From Nocardia sp. NBC_01329 (GTDB lineage: Bacteria; Actinomycetota; Actinomycetes; Mycobacteriales; Mycobacteriaceae), in assembly GCF_035956715.1 (NCBI RefSeq), contig NZ_CP108381.1, positions 4,992,001 through 5,056,000 of the forward strand: a DNA stretch of 64,000 nt, read 5' to 3'. This document shows, one piece after another, positions 54,101 to 62,597 of this stretch. Both the position numbers and the translations under genes were made by a program. The notes beneath the pieces were generated by a model, which did not search any database, was not told the DNA's origin, and was given only the letters and a program-made list of their open reading frames with translations. The first letter of the stretch is position 1, and each line of letters starts with the position of its first letter.

Positions 54101-54822
54101 GGCAGGTCCGCGTACCAGTCGTAGAACGACAGCATCGTCCCGCCGACCAGCGAGACGAACCGGGCACCCGAGGCGTGCGACACCATCGACATCGCCGGAA
54201 TCGGCGAGAATCCCGCGATCCGGTCCGGCCCGTACCGGGCGATCGTGTGGATATGGGCGGCCGCGATCATCTCGGTCGCCTCATCCCAGGTCGCCCGCAC
54301 CAGACCGCCCTTACCGCGCGCGGATTTGTAGCGTCGCGCCGATTCGGGGTCCTCGACGATGGTCTCCCACGCGGTCACCGGGTCGCCGGTCGCCGCCTTC
54401 GCGGCCCGGTACATCTCCAGCAGCACACCCCGGATGTACGGATAGCGCACCCGGGTGGGCGAATAGGTGTACCAGGAGAACGCCGCGCCACGCGGGCATC
54501 CGCGCGGCTCGTATTCGGGTTTGTCCGGGCCCACCGACGGATAGTCGGTCTGCTGGGTCTCCCAGGTGATGATCCCGTCCTTGACATAGATCTTCCAGGA
54601 ACACGATCCGGTGCAGTTCACTCCGTGGGTGGACCGCACCACCTTGTCGTGACTCCAGCGGTCCCGATAGAACTCGTCCGCCTGCCGACCCCCGGCCTCG
54701 AACATCGCCCGCCGATCCGGGGAGACCTCGGCGCGGGTGAAGAACCGCCGAGTGCCCACCAGCGCGTCGGTCAGTCCGTCGTCGAGCCGAGCACCACTGG
54801 AGCCACGTCGCGCGTGGGTCAT
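51127..54822 (-). CDS. narG: respiratory nitrate reductase alpha subunit (molybdopterin)
   Basis: 1,231 residues from ATG 54822. N-terminal 4Fe-4S site HGVNCTGSC with a third Cys in RGCPRGAAF (about residues 65-110; the His ligand is typical of NarG) and the molybdenum-ligand Asp in MLSFYDWYADLPVASPQVFG. The C-terminal half carries GPNIWISPRDAATIGVADNE and PAGTVYMYHAQDRLID of the molybdopterin-binding domain. It reduces nitrate to nitrite on the cytoplasmic side. Confidence 0.95.
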   Translation of the reverse strand: MTHARRGSSGARLDDGLTDALVGTRRFFTRAEVSPDRRAMFEAGGRQADEFYRDRWSHDKVVRSTHGVNCTGSCSWKIYVKDGIITWETQQTDYPSVGPDKPEYEPRGCPRGAAFSWYTYSPTRVRYPYIRGVLLEMYRAAKAATGDPVTAWETIVEDPESARRYKSARGKGGLVRATWDEATEMIAAAHIHTIARYGPDRIAGFSPIPAMSMVSHASGARFVSLVGGTMLSFYDWYADLPVASPQVFGDQTDVPESGDWWDAGYLIMWGSNLPVTRTPDAHWMTEARYRGQKVVAVSPDYADNVKFADEWLAPHPGTDGALAMAMGHVVLREFFVEREVPYFASYVRQFTDLPFLVRVEETADGYVAGKFLTAADLDEYAEVENAAFKTVVLAADGRPVVPNGSVGHRYGETGIGNWNLDLEGVVPQLTVFGRTAVPVSLPRFDTVAGEDPTMLRGIPVRRVNGHLVTTVFDLMLAQFGVHRKGLPGEWPVDYDDPSQPYTPAWQESITGVPASVALRIAREFAGNAEESNGRSMIIMGAGTNHWFHSDTIYRAFLTLTTLTGCQGVNGGGWAHYVGQEKCRPVTGWAQLASALDWSRPPRQMIQTAFWYLHSDQFRYDWFGADKLSATPGAGQLAGMSTADVIAQSARLGWMPSYPTFDRNPLELVEAAEAEGGSLAGYVVSELRSGRMRFACEDPDAPENFPRVLSVWRANLLGSSAKGNEYFLEHLLGTESSLRAKQTPAGARPRDVVWRPDAPRGKLDLLLTLDFRMTSTTLFSDIVLPAATWYEKHDLNTTDMHPFVHSFNPAIAPPWQTRTDWDAFRAIAAKFSELAGPRLGVRKDVVAVPLLHDTPDELATPHGRVADWKTGDIEPIPGVTMPKLVVVERDYGAIAAKMGALGPLAEKLGGTTKGVTFDFGPEVEYLRHKNGVIRGGPADGRPSLQRGIQACEAILALSGTTNGRLATEGFRKLEQRTGVRLADLAAEHEGKQITFADTQAAPVPVITSPEWSGSETGGRRYSPFTINVERRKPWHTLTGRQHFYLDHDWMTELGEGLPVYRPPLNMAALFGEPVLGSTGELGVTVRYLTPHSKWSIHSEYQDNLFMLSLSRGGPNIWISPRDAATIGVADNEWVEAVNRNGVVVARAVVSHRMPAGTVYMYHAQDRLIDVPISETSGHRGGIHNSLTRLLVKPSHLIGGYAQLSFAFNYLGPTGNQRDEVTVIRRRSQEVSY

Positions 54823-54905
54823 AAAGCCTCCTTCGAAGCAGGTACACGCGGTCCGCGGAGACCGCAGCGAAGGCGGAGATATCGCACCGTCGCGAGGCGG
54901 GACGA

Positions 54906-56201
54906 TCAGGTCCGGCCGTGGTCGACCTCCCGGCGTAGGACGATCACCGTGAACAGCAGCGCGACGAGGGCGATGACGGCGAGCGCCAGCAGACCCGGCC
55001 CGTAGTCGTCGGTCGTCTCGTAGACGGCGCCCATCACCAGCGGCGGCACGAAACCGCCCAGCCCACCGGCTGCCCCCACGAACCCGGTGACCGCCCCGAC
55101 CTTGCCCGGGGGCGCGATCAGCGCGACAAGCGCGAAGGTGGCGCCGCTACCGGCACCGAGCGCGGCAGCCAGCGCGAGGAAGGCGATCGTCCCGATCGGC
55201 GCGAGATCGGGGGTCGCGGCCTGGACAGAGGCGGCGATCACGACGACACACAGCGTGGTCGCCAGGACTGTCGGTGCGTCGAAGCGATCCGCCAGCCAGC
55301 CACCGACAGGTCGCATGATCACCGCCAGCAGGACGAACCCGGCCATCCGGTTGGCCGCGTCGGTCTGCGACAGGTCGTAGGCCGTGCGCAGATAAGAGGG
55401 CAGGTACACGGAGAACGCCACGAAACCGCCGAACGAGACGGCGTACAGCGCCGAAGCAGCCCAGGTCGCCGGCAGGCGTACCGTCTGGTTCAGCCGGGTC
55501 GTGATGGACTCCGTGGGCGGTGTGCGGCCGGGGGCGTCACGCAACAGATACCAGGCCACGATCGCGTAGATCACCAGGGCCAGCGCACACAACAGGAAAG
55601 GTGTGGCGGTATTGCCCGCATCAACCAGGCGCACCGTGGTCAGGGCGCTGATCGCGGTACCACCCATACCCATGCCGTACACACCGATCGCCAGCCCCTG
55701 CTTCTCCGGCGGGAACCACGCGCTCACGAACGGCACACCGACCGCGAAGACCGTGCCACCCACACCGAGGAGGAAACCGCCGATCAGCAGCGTCGCCAGT
55801 GCCGAATGCCCGACCAGCCCCAGGAACAGCACCGGAAGCACGGTGATCAGCGAGACCACCGGGAACATCAGGCGCCCGCCGTAGCGGTCGGCCAGCGCGC
55901 CGACCGGGATCCGCCCCAGCGAACCCACGATCACCGGAACGGCGACCACGAGCGCCTCCTGGAAGGAGTTCAGTCCGAGTTCGTCGCGCAACCGCGGCGC
56001 CAGCGGGCTGAGCAGCGCCCACGCCCAGAAGTTGAGCGCGAACCCCACCGTGGCCAGGATCAGCATCAGGCTGCGCCCGCCGGTCACGGCACGGTCGCCG
56101 GCCGTGCCGCGGCCGAGGTTGCGCGGAGTCGAAGAGGCCACCATCACTCCCGGTGAGATCGGTCCGGCTGAGCTCTCGCGCCCGTCGGACACCTGGTCCA
56201 C
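54906..56201 (-). CDS. narK: nitrate/nitrite transporter of the MFS family
   Basis: 431 residues from GTG 56201; ATG 56144 is an alternative that drops 19 disordered residues. Twelve hydrophobic spans; NarK signature stretches include FALNFWAWALLSPLAPRLRD (span 1), LGRIPVGALADRYGGR (motif A), GFLLGVGGTVFAVGVPFVSA and GVYGMGMGGTAISAL (nitrate signature). It imports nitrate or exports nitrite for NarGHI. It precedes narG by 83 bases on the same strand and the nar genes are probably one transcription unit from here. Confidence 0.92.
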   Translation of the reverse strand: MDQVSDGRESSAGPISPGVMVASSTPRNLGRGTAGDRAVTGGRSLMLILATVGFALNFWAWALLSPLAPRLRDELGLNSFQEALVVAVPVIVGSLGRIPVGALADRYGGRLMFPVVSLITVLPVLFLGLVGHSALATLLIGGFLLGVGGTVFAVGVPFVSAWFPPEKQGLAIGVYGMGMGGTAISALTTVRLVDAGNTATPFLLCALALVIYAIVAWYLLRDAPGRTPPTESITTRLNQTVRLPATWAASALYAVSFGGFVAFSVYLPSYLRTAYDLSQTDAANRMAGFVLLAVIMRPVGGWLADRFDAPTVLATTLCVVVIAASVQAATPDLAPIGTIAFLALAAALGAGSGATFALVALIAPPGKVGAVTGFVGAAGGLGGFVPPLVMGAVYETTDDYGPGLLALAVIALVALLFTVIVLRREVDHGRT

Positions 56202-56277
56202 GCCAACCCGCTCGAACGGGCGATTCGATCATCGAACGCGGCCGGGAAGATGTAACCCTCCCGAACCGCCGTGGTGC

Positions 56278-56368
56278 GATATCACGGACTCACGGCCTGC
56301 TGCCGCCATTGTGCCTCTACGGCGCCCGACTTCCGGTCCACCCGGGATTCCGGGAGTTTCGTGATATC
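56278..56368. promoter_or_regulatory. distant 9-bp inverted repeat upstream of narK
   Basis: GATATCACG (56278-56286) and CGTGATATC (56360-56368), 73 bases apart, both in the 231-base region between narK and the divergent pseudouridine synthase gene. Two sites of one regulator are possible; no known NarL, FNR or DosR consensus fits clearly. Confidence 0.4.
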
Positions 56369-56432
56369 AGTGCGCGTTCACCTGGTGACCGGCGGGACAG
56401 GCTGCGATCTGTTGTGGGCCTAGGCTCGACCG

Positions 56433-57179
56433 GTGGATATCGACTGGCCCGAGCTGCGCGCCCGCAGCCTGCTCACCGAGGACGAGGCGATTCTGGCCCT
56501 GAACAAACCGGCCGGGATCTCGGTCACCGGGGAGCGCCACGACAGCGATATCGTGGCGGCCGCCGAGGAACACGGCGAAAAGCTGTACCCGGTACACCGG
56601 ATCGACAAGGTGACCTCGGGCCTGATCCTCTTCGCCCGAGAACTGGCCGCCCACGGTCCGCTGACCCGCCAGTTCAACAAGCAGACCGCCGAGAAGGTCT
56701 ACCTCGCGATCGTCGACTCCGGCTCCCCCGCACTCCCCGACACCGGCACCATCGAACTTCCCCTCAGCGTGGGCCGCAAGAACCGTGTCCGGGTCGCCGC
56801 CCCCCGCGAAACCATCCGGCGCGACGACGATCGCTGGTCCGTCGCCGAGTCGGACCTGCTGAACACCAAGAACTATCCCTCGACCACCGAATTCACCGTG
56901 CTGGCCCGCCACCCCGCCCGCACCGTCGTAGCGTTGCGCCCGATCACCGGCCGCCGCCACCAGCTGCGCGTACACCTGGCCTGGATCGGCCACCCGATCC
57001 TGGGCGATCCCCTGTTCGACCGCTCCGGGGCCGAGGTGCGCACTCATCTGCACTCCTGGCGGCTGACCCTGTCCGCCGACTGGCGCCCCGACGGCCGGCT
57101 GTCCCTGGAAGCCCCACCCGGTGACGACTTCTGGTCGCCGTTACCGGTCCCACCGCCGGCGCTACCCGAACCCGGGTGA
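56433..57179 (+). CDS. RluA-family pseudouridine synthase
   Basis: 248 residues from GTG 56433. ILALNKPAGISVTGERHDSD, then the catalytic motif YPVHRIDKVTSGLILFAREL (HRxDxxTSG with the Asp nucleophile), RQFNKQTAEKVYLAIVDSGS, and ITGRRHQLRVHLAWIGHPIL near the end. These enzymes convert a uridine in rRNA or tRNA to pseudouridine. No S4 domain is present. Product RNA site unknown. Confidence 0.9.
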   Translation: MDIDWPELRARSLLTEDEAILALNKPAGISVTGERHDSDIVAAAEEHGEKLYPVHRIDKVTSGLILFARELAAHGPLTRQFNKQTAEKVYLAIVDSGSPALPDTGTIELPLSVGRKNRVRVAAPRETIRRDDDRWSVAESDLLNTKNYPSTTEFTVLARHPARTVVALRPITGRRHQLRVHLAWIGHPILGDPLFDRSGAEVRTHLHSWRLTLSADWRPDGRLSLEAPPGDDFWSPLPVPPPALPEPG

Positions 57180-57405
57180 CCTCGCGGATTCCGTGGACCC
57201 CGGATAGCCACGCGACCGCGGCCACACCTCGCCCAGCGCACGCCGCCGGTGGCCTCCCTCATACCCGTAACATTTCTGCCGGTCTCCTCCCCTAAGCTGG
57301 CTGATGGACCCAGCACCGACCGGGACCCACACGGTGTCGAGTCCTACGAGACCCTTGGAAGGGTCGAGGCGCGCCCGAGGCGCGCAGTCGGACACAGGAG
57401 GCCCG

Positions 57406-58182
57406 ATGATCCTGGTGGCCCAGGTCAGCGATACACATTTCGATCTCGGTACCCGCAACGTGGAACGTGCGCAACGGGTCATGGCCTATCTCGCGGATCT
57501 GCGGCGGCGCCCCGATGTGATCGTGGTGACCGGCGATATCACCGAAGCCGGGAAGCCCGAGCAGTATGCCGAGGCCCGGTCGGCGCTCCAGGCCGATCTG
57601 CCGGTTCTCGCGATTCCGGGTAATCACGACGACCGCGCCGCGTTCCGTGAGGTGCTGCTGGGAGTTCCCCCGACCGACGACCCCATCAATCATGTGCACC
57701 GGGTCGGTGGCCTGACGTCGATCTTGCTGGACTCCAGTGTCCCCGGTCGGTCGGCCGGGCGGCTGACCGACAATACCTACGACTGGTTGCACAACGCACT
57801 CGCCGAAACCCCTCCCGACGATGCTGTTCTTTTGGCGCTGCATCATCCGCCGGTTTTCCTGCACAGCCCGGTCGTGGATTCCATCGCCCTGGCCGGCCCG
57901 GAGCGGCTGGCCGCGGTGGTCGCCGCGGACGAGCGGATCATCGGAATCCTGGCCGGACACGCGCATACCGCCGCGGTCGCCACGTTCGCCGGCCGCCCGC
58001 TGCTCATGGGGCCGAGTACCGCGTCGGTGCTGGGCGGTGAATGGGAGTTGGCGCCACCCGAGCGGGTGATGGACTACGCGCCGGATCCGGCGGTCGCACT
58101 GCATGTGGTCGACGACAACCACCGGCTGATCACGCATTTCCGTTCGGTCCCGATGGGCGGCTGGATCGGAACCCCGTACTGA
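57406..58182 (+). CDS. metallophosphoesterase, Rv0805-like cyclic-nucleotide phosphodiesterase
   Basis: 258 residues from ATG 57406 (CAGGAGG upstream). Full set of metal-binding motifs: VSDTHFD (DxH), TGDITE (GD), PGNHD (GNHD), LHHPPV and GHAHT (GHxH). This is the class III cyclic nucleotide phosphodiesterase pattern (Rv0805, cpdA), which hydrolyse cAMP. The sequence stays open to other phosphodiester substrates. It is in the same window as the adenylyl cyclase at 39629, which makes a cAMP role more likely. Confidence 0.88.
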   Translation: MILVAQVSDTHFDLGTRNVERAQRVMAYLADLRRRPDVIVVTGDITEAGKPEQYAEARSALQADLPVLAIPGNHDDRAAFREVLLGVPPTDDPINHVHRVGGLTSILLDSSVPGRSAGRLTDNTYDWLHNALAETPPDDAVLLALHHPPVFLHSPVVDSIALAGPERLAAVVAADERIIGILAGHAHTAAVATFAGRPLLMGPSTASVLGGEWELAPPERVMDYAPDPAVALHVVDDNHRLITHFRSVPMGGWIGTPY

Positions 58183-58189
58183 TCGCCGG

Positions 58190-59242
58190 TCAGTACCGGC
58201 CGGCGCGGGTGCGGCGGTAGGCGGCGGGGGTGCCGCCGGTCCAGCGCCGGAACGCGTAGATGAAGGTCGAGGCCTCCGCGTAGCCGAGCCGGATCGCCAC
58301 ATCGCTCACCGACAGCGGTGTGGTGGTCAGCATCTCCTCGGCCAGGGCTTGGCGTACCTCGTCGAGCAACGCACGGTAGCTCGTACCGGCCGCGTCGAGG
58401 TGGCGGCGCAGGGTGCGGGTGCTCAGGTTCAGATCGGCGGCCACCGTATCGATACCGGGTGGCGCGGCGAGGCCGTCCATACCGCCACGGGGCACCAGCC
58501 GGGCCCGGACCTCCGCGGCGATCCCGGTCCGCGCCCGCCGCCGGTGCACCAGGTCCCGGCACTGGGCCAGACAGATGGCGAGGGTGTGCTCGTTGGCCTG
58601 TGGTAGCGGCTGATCGAGGATCGACGGATCGATCGCCACCAGGTTGTGCGGTTGCCCGAATCGCGGCCGGGCCACGGTCACCTGGGCGATCAGGTCGGCG
58701 TAGGACGGCTCGGGGAATCGGAATTCGGCGCGCAACAAGGCCAGATGGCGACCGAGCAGATCGCTCATCACCTGGTGCATGGCCGTCACGTCCCGTTCGA
58801 CCAGGAACTGACGGACATCGGCGGGCACCGATTCGTCATGGATGCGGCCGATGAATTCACCGTCCTCCCACTGGGTCACCGGTAGGCAGAAGGTGAAACT
58901 CAGTTCGAGGTAGCGCAGGGCGAAATCGATGGCCTCGGCCAGTGTCGGGCTGCTGACGCAGGCGAACCCGAAGATCCCGAAGGTGGTGATCCGATAGCGC
59001 CGGCCCACCTCGACTCCCATTCCGGGACGGTCCAGTTCGCGGACCAGGTTGCGGACCACCGCGAGTTCGGTGTGCGCGTCGATCTGAGCGTCCGGATCGT
59101 GCAGCCGGGCTTCGGTGAGGTCGGTACCGCGCAGCAGCGCCGATAGGGGGACTCCGTGCTCGGCGCCGTATGCGGCCATGAGCGCGACACTGGCGACTCC
59201 ACGCGGGAAGTCCCAGTCCCGAATCGACGGACTCTGCACCAT
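58190..59242 (-). CDS. AraC-family regulator (OruR/ArgR-type)
   Basis: 350 residues from ATG 59242. The N-terminal 230 residues match the Arabinose_bd-like domain of OruR-type regulators (ALLRGTDLTEARLHDPDAQI, RITTFGIFGFACVSSPTLAE, RYLELSFTF). The C-terminal HTH pair is VAADLNLSTRTLRRHLDAAG and SVSDVAIRLGYAEASTFIYA followed by FRRWTGGTPAAYR. Ligand unknown. Convergent with the phosphodiesterase gene (8-base gap) and upstream of the metal exporter, without clear relation. Confidence 0.88.
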   Translation of the reverse strand: MVQSPSIRDWDFPRGVASVALMAAYGAEHGVPLSALLRGTDLTEARLHDPDAQIDAHTELAVVRNLVRELDRPGMGVEVGRRYRITTFGIFGFACVSSPTLAEAIDFALRYLELSFTFCLPVTQWEDGEFIGRIHDESVPADVRQFLVERDVTAMHQVMSDLLGRHLALLRAEFRFPEPSYADLIAQVTVARPRFGQPHNLVAIDPSILDQPLPQANEHTLAICLAQCRDLVHRRRARTGIAAEVRARLVPRGGMDGLAAPPGIDTVAADLNLSTRTLRRHLDAAGTSYRALLDEVRQALAEEMLTTTPLSVSDVAIRLGYAEASTFIYAFRRWTGGTPAAYRRTRAGRY

Positions 59243-59283
59243 GCCGACATTATGGCCGAATATCTCGATTGAGAGTTATGGGG

Positions 59284-60198
59284 TCACCAGGAGAGCTCAG
59301 CGCAGCGTCGGGCGGTATCGGTGGTCTCGACCTGCAGGGTCGCGTGCTGGATATGGAATCGCTCGGCCAGCAGCCGCTGGGCCGCGCGCAGGATCTCGTC
59401 CCCGGAGTCCGTGCCCGTGGTGGTGATATGGGCCGAGGCGACCTCCATGCCCGAGGTCAGAGTCCAGACGTGCAGATCGTGGACATCGCGGACCCCGGGG
59501 ACGGCGGCCAGTTCGTCCGCCACCCGCTCGACATCGAGTTCTTCGGGACTGTGCTGGAACAGGATGCGCAGCGATCGCCGCGCCAGCAGATAGGTGCGGG
59601 GCAGTACCCAGAGGCCGATAGCGACGCCGACGATCATATCCGCGTAGAGCCAGCCGGTGGTCAACGTGATCGCGGCGGACACCAGGACACCGAACGAACC
59701 GACCATATCGGCCAGCACCTCGAGATAGGCCCCGCGCACATTGAGGCTCTCCTCGGCGCCCCGGCGCAGCAGCAGGAAGGCCGTGATATTGGCCACCAGG
59801 CCGATCGCACCGGCGGCCAGTACCGGGCCGCCGGGTACCTCCGGCGGCTCGCCGAACCGGCGCAACGCTTCGACCAACACATATCCAGCGACCGCGAACA
59901 GCAGCACGGCATTGGCCAGCGCGGCGATCACCTCGGCGCGGTAGTAGCCGAAAGTACGGGTGTAGCTGGGGCGGGTATTTCGGGCCAGCATGATCGCCGA
60001 CAGCGCCATGGCGATTCCCACGACGTCGGTGAGCATATGAGCGGCATCCGACAGCAGCGCCAGCGAACCGGTGGTCAGGGCGACCACCAGCTCGATCAGC
60101 ATGAATCCCATGCCGATGGCCAGTGCCAGAGCCAGCCGGCCGACATACTTCCCGGAGGCGCTCTCCGGTGATACGTGATGCGTATGATCATGTCCCAC
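59284..60198 (-). CDS. cation diffusion facilitator (CDF) metal exporter
   Basis: 304 residues from GTG 60198, probably leaderless given the promoter at 60205-60233. N-terminal His-rich start GHDHTHHV, then six spans. Metal site: HxxxD in LSDAAHMLTDVVG (span 2) and ExxxD in AYLEVLADMVGSFG (span 5). C-terminal cytoplasmic domain: GVRDVHDLHVWTLTSGMEVA. It exports Zn2+ or a similar metal by proton antiport. A dyad lies in its promoter. Confidence 0.9.
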   Translation of the reverse strand: MGHDHTHHVSPESASGKYVGRLALALAIGMGFMLIELVVALTTGSLALLSDAAHMLTDVVGIAMALSAIMLARNTRPSYTRTFGYYRAEVIAALANAVLLFAVAGYVLVEALRRFGEPPEVPGGPVLAAGAIGLVANITAFLLLRRGAEESLNVRGAYLEVLADMVGSFGVLVSAAITLTTGWLYADMIVGVAIGLWVLPRTYLLARRSLRILFQHSPEELDVERVADELAAVPGVRDVHDLHVWTLTSGMEVASAHITTTGTDSGDEILRAAQRLLAERFHIQHATLQVETTDTARRCAELSW

Positions 60199-60204
60199 CC
60201 GACA

Positions 60205-60233
60205 AACATATGCGTCAATGCGCATGCTTGCAA
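60205..60233 (-). promoter_or_regulatory. promoter and dyad operator of the CDF exporter gene
   Basis: On the minus strand: -35 TTGCAA (60233-60228), 17 bases, -10 TATGTT (60210-60205), and the GTG start six bases later. Within the spacer, ATGCG (60210-60214) and CGCAT (60221-60225) form a dyad. A metal-sensing ArsR-type repressor (NmtR/KmtR) at such a place is known for mycobacterial metal exporters, but the link here is inferred. Confidence 0.55.
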
Positions 60234-60278
60234 TACCTTCGATTCGCGCCCACCCGCCCGGCTGGCAGACTTGAGTTC

Positions 60279-62597
60279 GTGAGTGACCAGTCCGCAGCCA
60301 CCCGCCCCGGCGAACCGGACCGAGGCCCCGGCGCAACCGCGCCCGGCGCGCCCGAGCCCGGGCCCGCGCTGGGTCCGATCGAGCCCGGCACCGCGCTGCG
60401 CCCGATCGAGCCCGGCACCGCGCTGCGCCCGATCGAGCCCGGCACCGCGCTGCGTTCAATCGAGCCCGGCACCGCGCTGCGCCCGATCGAGCTCGCCACC
60501 GCGGCGGTACTGGGCGGTGTCACCGTCGGCCTGGTGACCATCGGCACCATCGTGCCCTTCGCCGCCGCGCTCCAGCTCGTCGCGGCGGTGCCCATGGGCT
60601 TGCTCGCCCACCGCTACCGCTTCCGGGCCGTATTCACCGCCGCGGTATCGGCCGCCTTGGTCAGCTTCGTGGCAGCCGGGCTCGCCGCCGCCATGGCGAT
60701 GGTTGCGACCGCCACCATCGGCGGCATCGTCGGCACCGTCAAACGCCGCCACGGCGGCATCATCGCCGTCACCGGCCTGTCGATTCTCGCGGGCGTCGCC
60801 TGGGGGGCGTTCTCGATCGGATTCCTGCTCGCCTTCTCCGCGACCCGCAACCTGCTCTTCGACACCATCCGCAACACCGCGACCGGATTGAACGAGCTCA
60901 CCTCCCGCCAGCGCCAGCTGGAGCCGCTGGGCCGCGGCGTCCTGCACCTCACCGATGTGGTGCTGCAGTGGTGGTGGCTCTACATCGGCGGCACGGTCCT
61001 GATCGGGACAGTGGTCACCGCACTGGTGTCCTGGTTCGTTCTCGGTTCCGTTCTGGACCGGCTCAGCTGGCTACCCGGCACCGACCGGCTCGACGCACCC
61101 GCCGACCACCGCCCCATCGCCCCCCTGCCGGTGACCTTGCACGCCGCCGGATACCGGTATCCCGGCGCCCAGACGGAGGCGCTGACCGGTATCGACCTGC
61201 GGGTCGGGGTCGGCGAATTCGTCGCGGTGGTCGGGCACAACGGATCGGGGAAATCGACCCTCACCCGGCTGCTCGCCGGGCTCCCGCCCAGTAGCGGCTC
61301 CGTCGACCGGCCCGGTTCGGCCGGTCTCGGCCACCTCGGTGGAACAGCGCTGGTCCTCCAGCGGCCGGAGAGCCAGACCCTGGGCGTACTGGTCGCCGAC
61401 GATGTCGTCTGGGGGCTGCCCGCCGCGCTCGCGGCCGAGGTGGATATCGACGCCCTGCTGCACGAAGTCGGACTGGACGGGATGGGCGGCCGGGAAACCG
61501 CGACCCTGTCCGGCGGTCAGCAGCAGCGGTTGGCGGTCGCGGCCGCGCTGGCCCGCAGACCGGCCTTGCTCATCGCCGACGAAGCCACCTCGATGATCGA
61601 CCCCGAGGGGCGCACCGAACTGGTGGCCCTGCTGGCCGGGCTGCCGAAGCGGCATGCCATGGCAGTGCTGCTGGTGACCCATCACGAGGCAGACGCCGGT
61701 GCCGCCGACCGTGTGGTGCACCTGGCCGGGGGCCGGATGGTCGACCATCTACCGGCCTGGCCGAAACCGGCCCGAGCGCGACGCCGCCGCCCCATGGGCG
61801 ACACGCTGCTCGAACTGCGCGGGGTCCGGCACACCTACAACCGCGGCACACCGTGGGAGGCGCCCGCCCTGCACGGGGTCGATCTGTCGGTGCGGCGCGG
61901 AGAGGCGCTGCTGGTCGTCGGCGGGAACGGATCCGGGAAATCGACGCTCGCCTGGATCATGGCCGGGCTCATCGCGCCCAGCACCGGCCGCTGCGAATTG
62001 GCGGGCAAACCGGTCAGCAAACAGATCGGCCGGGTGGAACTGGCCTTCCAGCATTCACGGCTGCAGTTGCAGCGGCAGACCGTGGGCGAGGAGGTCGCCG
62101 ACTGGGGTGGTGAGGGCACCGGTTCCGGGACCGTGGGCAAAGCTCTCGACGCCGTCGGCCTGGACCGCGCGCTGACCACCCGGTCCATCGAAGAACTCAG
62201 TGGCGGGCAGGCGAAACGAGTGGTGCTGGCGGCCATCGTCGCCGCGCACCCGCAGGTGGTGGTGCTGGACGAACCACTGGCCGGACTGGACCCCGAGGGT
62301 CGCGCCGATATCGTCGAACTGCTGGCACGCCTGCGTGACTCGGGTCTCACGTTGATCGTCATCTCACACGATGTCGAGGATGTGGCCACCATCTGCGACC
62401 GCACCGTCCACCTACGCGCGGGCCGGATCCCGGAGACCGAGTCCGCACCGGTCCCCGTTCCCGGAACCGAATCCGATACCGCGCCCATTCCGCCTGCCCA
62501 TCCGCCCGGCCCGGCGCACCAACCCGCGCCGGGGCAGCCCGCCTGGCGGCTGCGCGGCGGCGATGCGCACGGTATCGACAACGGGGGTGCGCGATGA
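60279..62597 (+). CDS. ECF transporter: membrane domain fused to two ATPase domains (Rv2326c-like)
   Basis: 772 residues from GTG 60279. After a repeat-rich linker (four copies of a nine-residue unit), residues about 70-290 form a multi-span membrane domain of S-component type. ATPase 1 (about 290-510): Walker A GHNGSGKST, LSGGQQQRLAVA, LLIADEATSMIDPEGR. ATPase 2 (about 510-720): Walker A GGNGSGKST, LSGGQAKRVVLA, VVVLDEPLAGLDPEGR. The two ATPases are EcfA and EcfA', with EcfT encoded next. These systems import vitamins or metals; the substrate is unknown. Confidence 0.87.
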   Translation: MSDQSAATRPGEPDRGPGATAPGAPEPGPALGPIEPGTALRPIEPGTALRPIEPGTALRSIEPGTALRPIELATAAVLGGVTVGLVTIGTIVPFAAALQLVAAVPMGLLAHRYRFRAVFTAAVSAALVSFVAAGLAAAMAMVATATIGGIVGTVKRRHGGIIAVTGLSILAGVAWGAFSIGFLLAFSATRNLLFDTIRNTATGLNELTSRQRQLEPLGRGVLHLTDVVLQWWWLYIGGTVLIGTVVTALVSWFVLGSVLDRLSWLPGTDRLDAPADHRPIAPLPVTLHAAGYRYPGAQTEALTGIDLRVGVGEFVAVVGHNGSGKSTLTRLLAGLPPSSGSVDRPGSAGLGHLGGTALVLQRPESQTLGVLVADDVVWGLPAALAAEVDIDALLHEVGLDGMGGRETATLSGGQQQRLAVAAALARRPALLIADEATSMIDPEGRTELVALLAGLPKRHAMAVLLVTHHEADAGAADRVVHLAGGRMVDHLPAWPKPARARRRRPMGDTLLELRGVRHTYNRGTPWEAPALHGVDLSVRRGEALLVVGGNGSGKSTLAWIMAGLIAPSTGRCELAGKPVSKQIGRVELAFQHSRLQLQRQTVGEEVADWGGEGTGSGTVGKALDAVGLDRALTTRSIEELSGGQAKRVVLAAIVAAHPQVVVLDEPLAGLDPEGRADIVELLARLRDSGLTLIVISHDVEDVATICDRTVHLRAGRIPETESAPVPVPGTESDTAPIPPAHPPGPAHQPAPGQPAWRLRGGDAHGIDNGGAR
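60375..60493 (+). repeat. 27-base tandem repeat, four copies and a partial
   Basis: Unit of 27 bases (CCGATCGAGCCCGGCACCGC...) from 60375 to 60482 in four near-identical copies, then a partial unit. It encodes PIEPGTALR repeated, a linker before the membrane domain; copy number probably varies between strains. Confidence 0.8.

Noticed and set aside
52042-55005. Plus-strand open frame of 987 residues through narG
   Set aside because: It is opposite to narG and has the composition expected of an antisense frame in GC-rich DNA.
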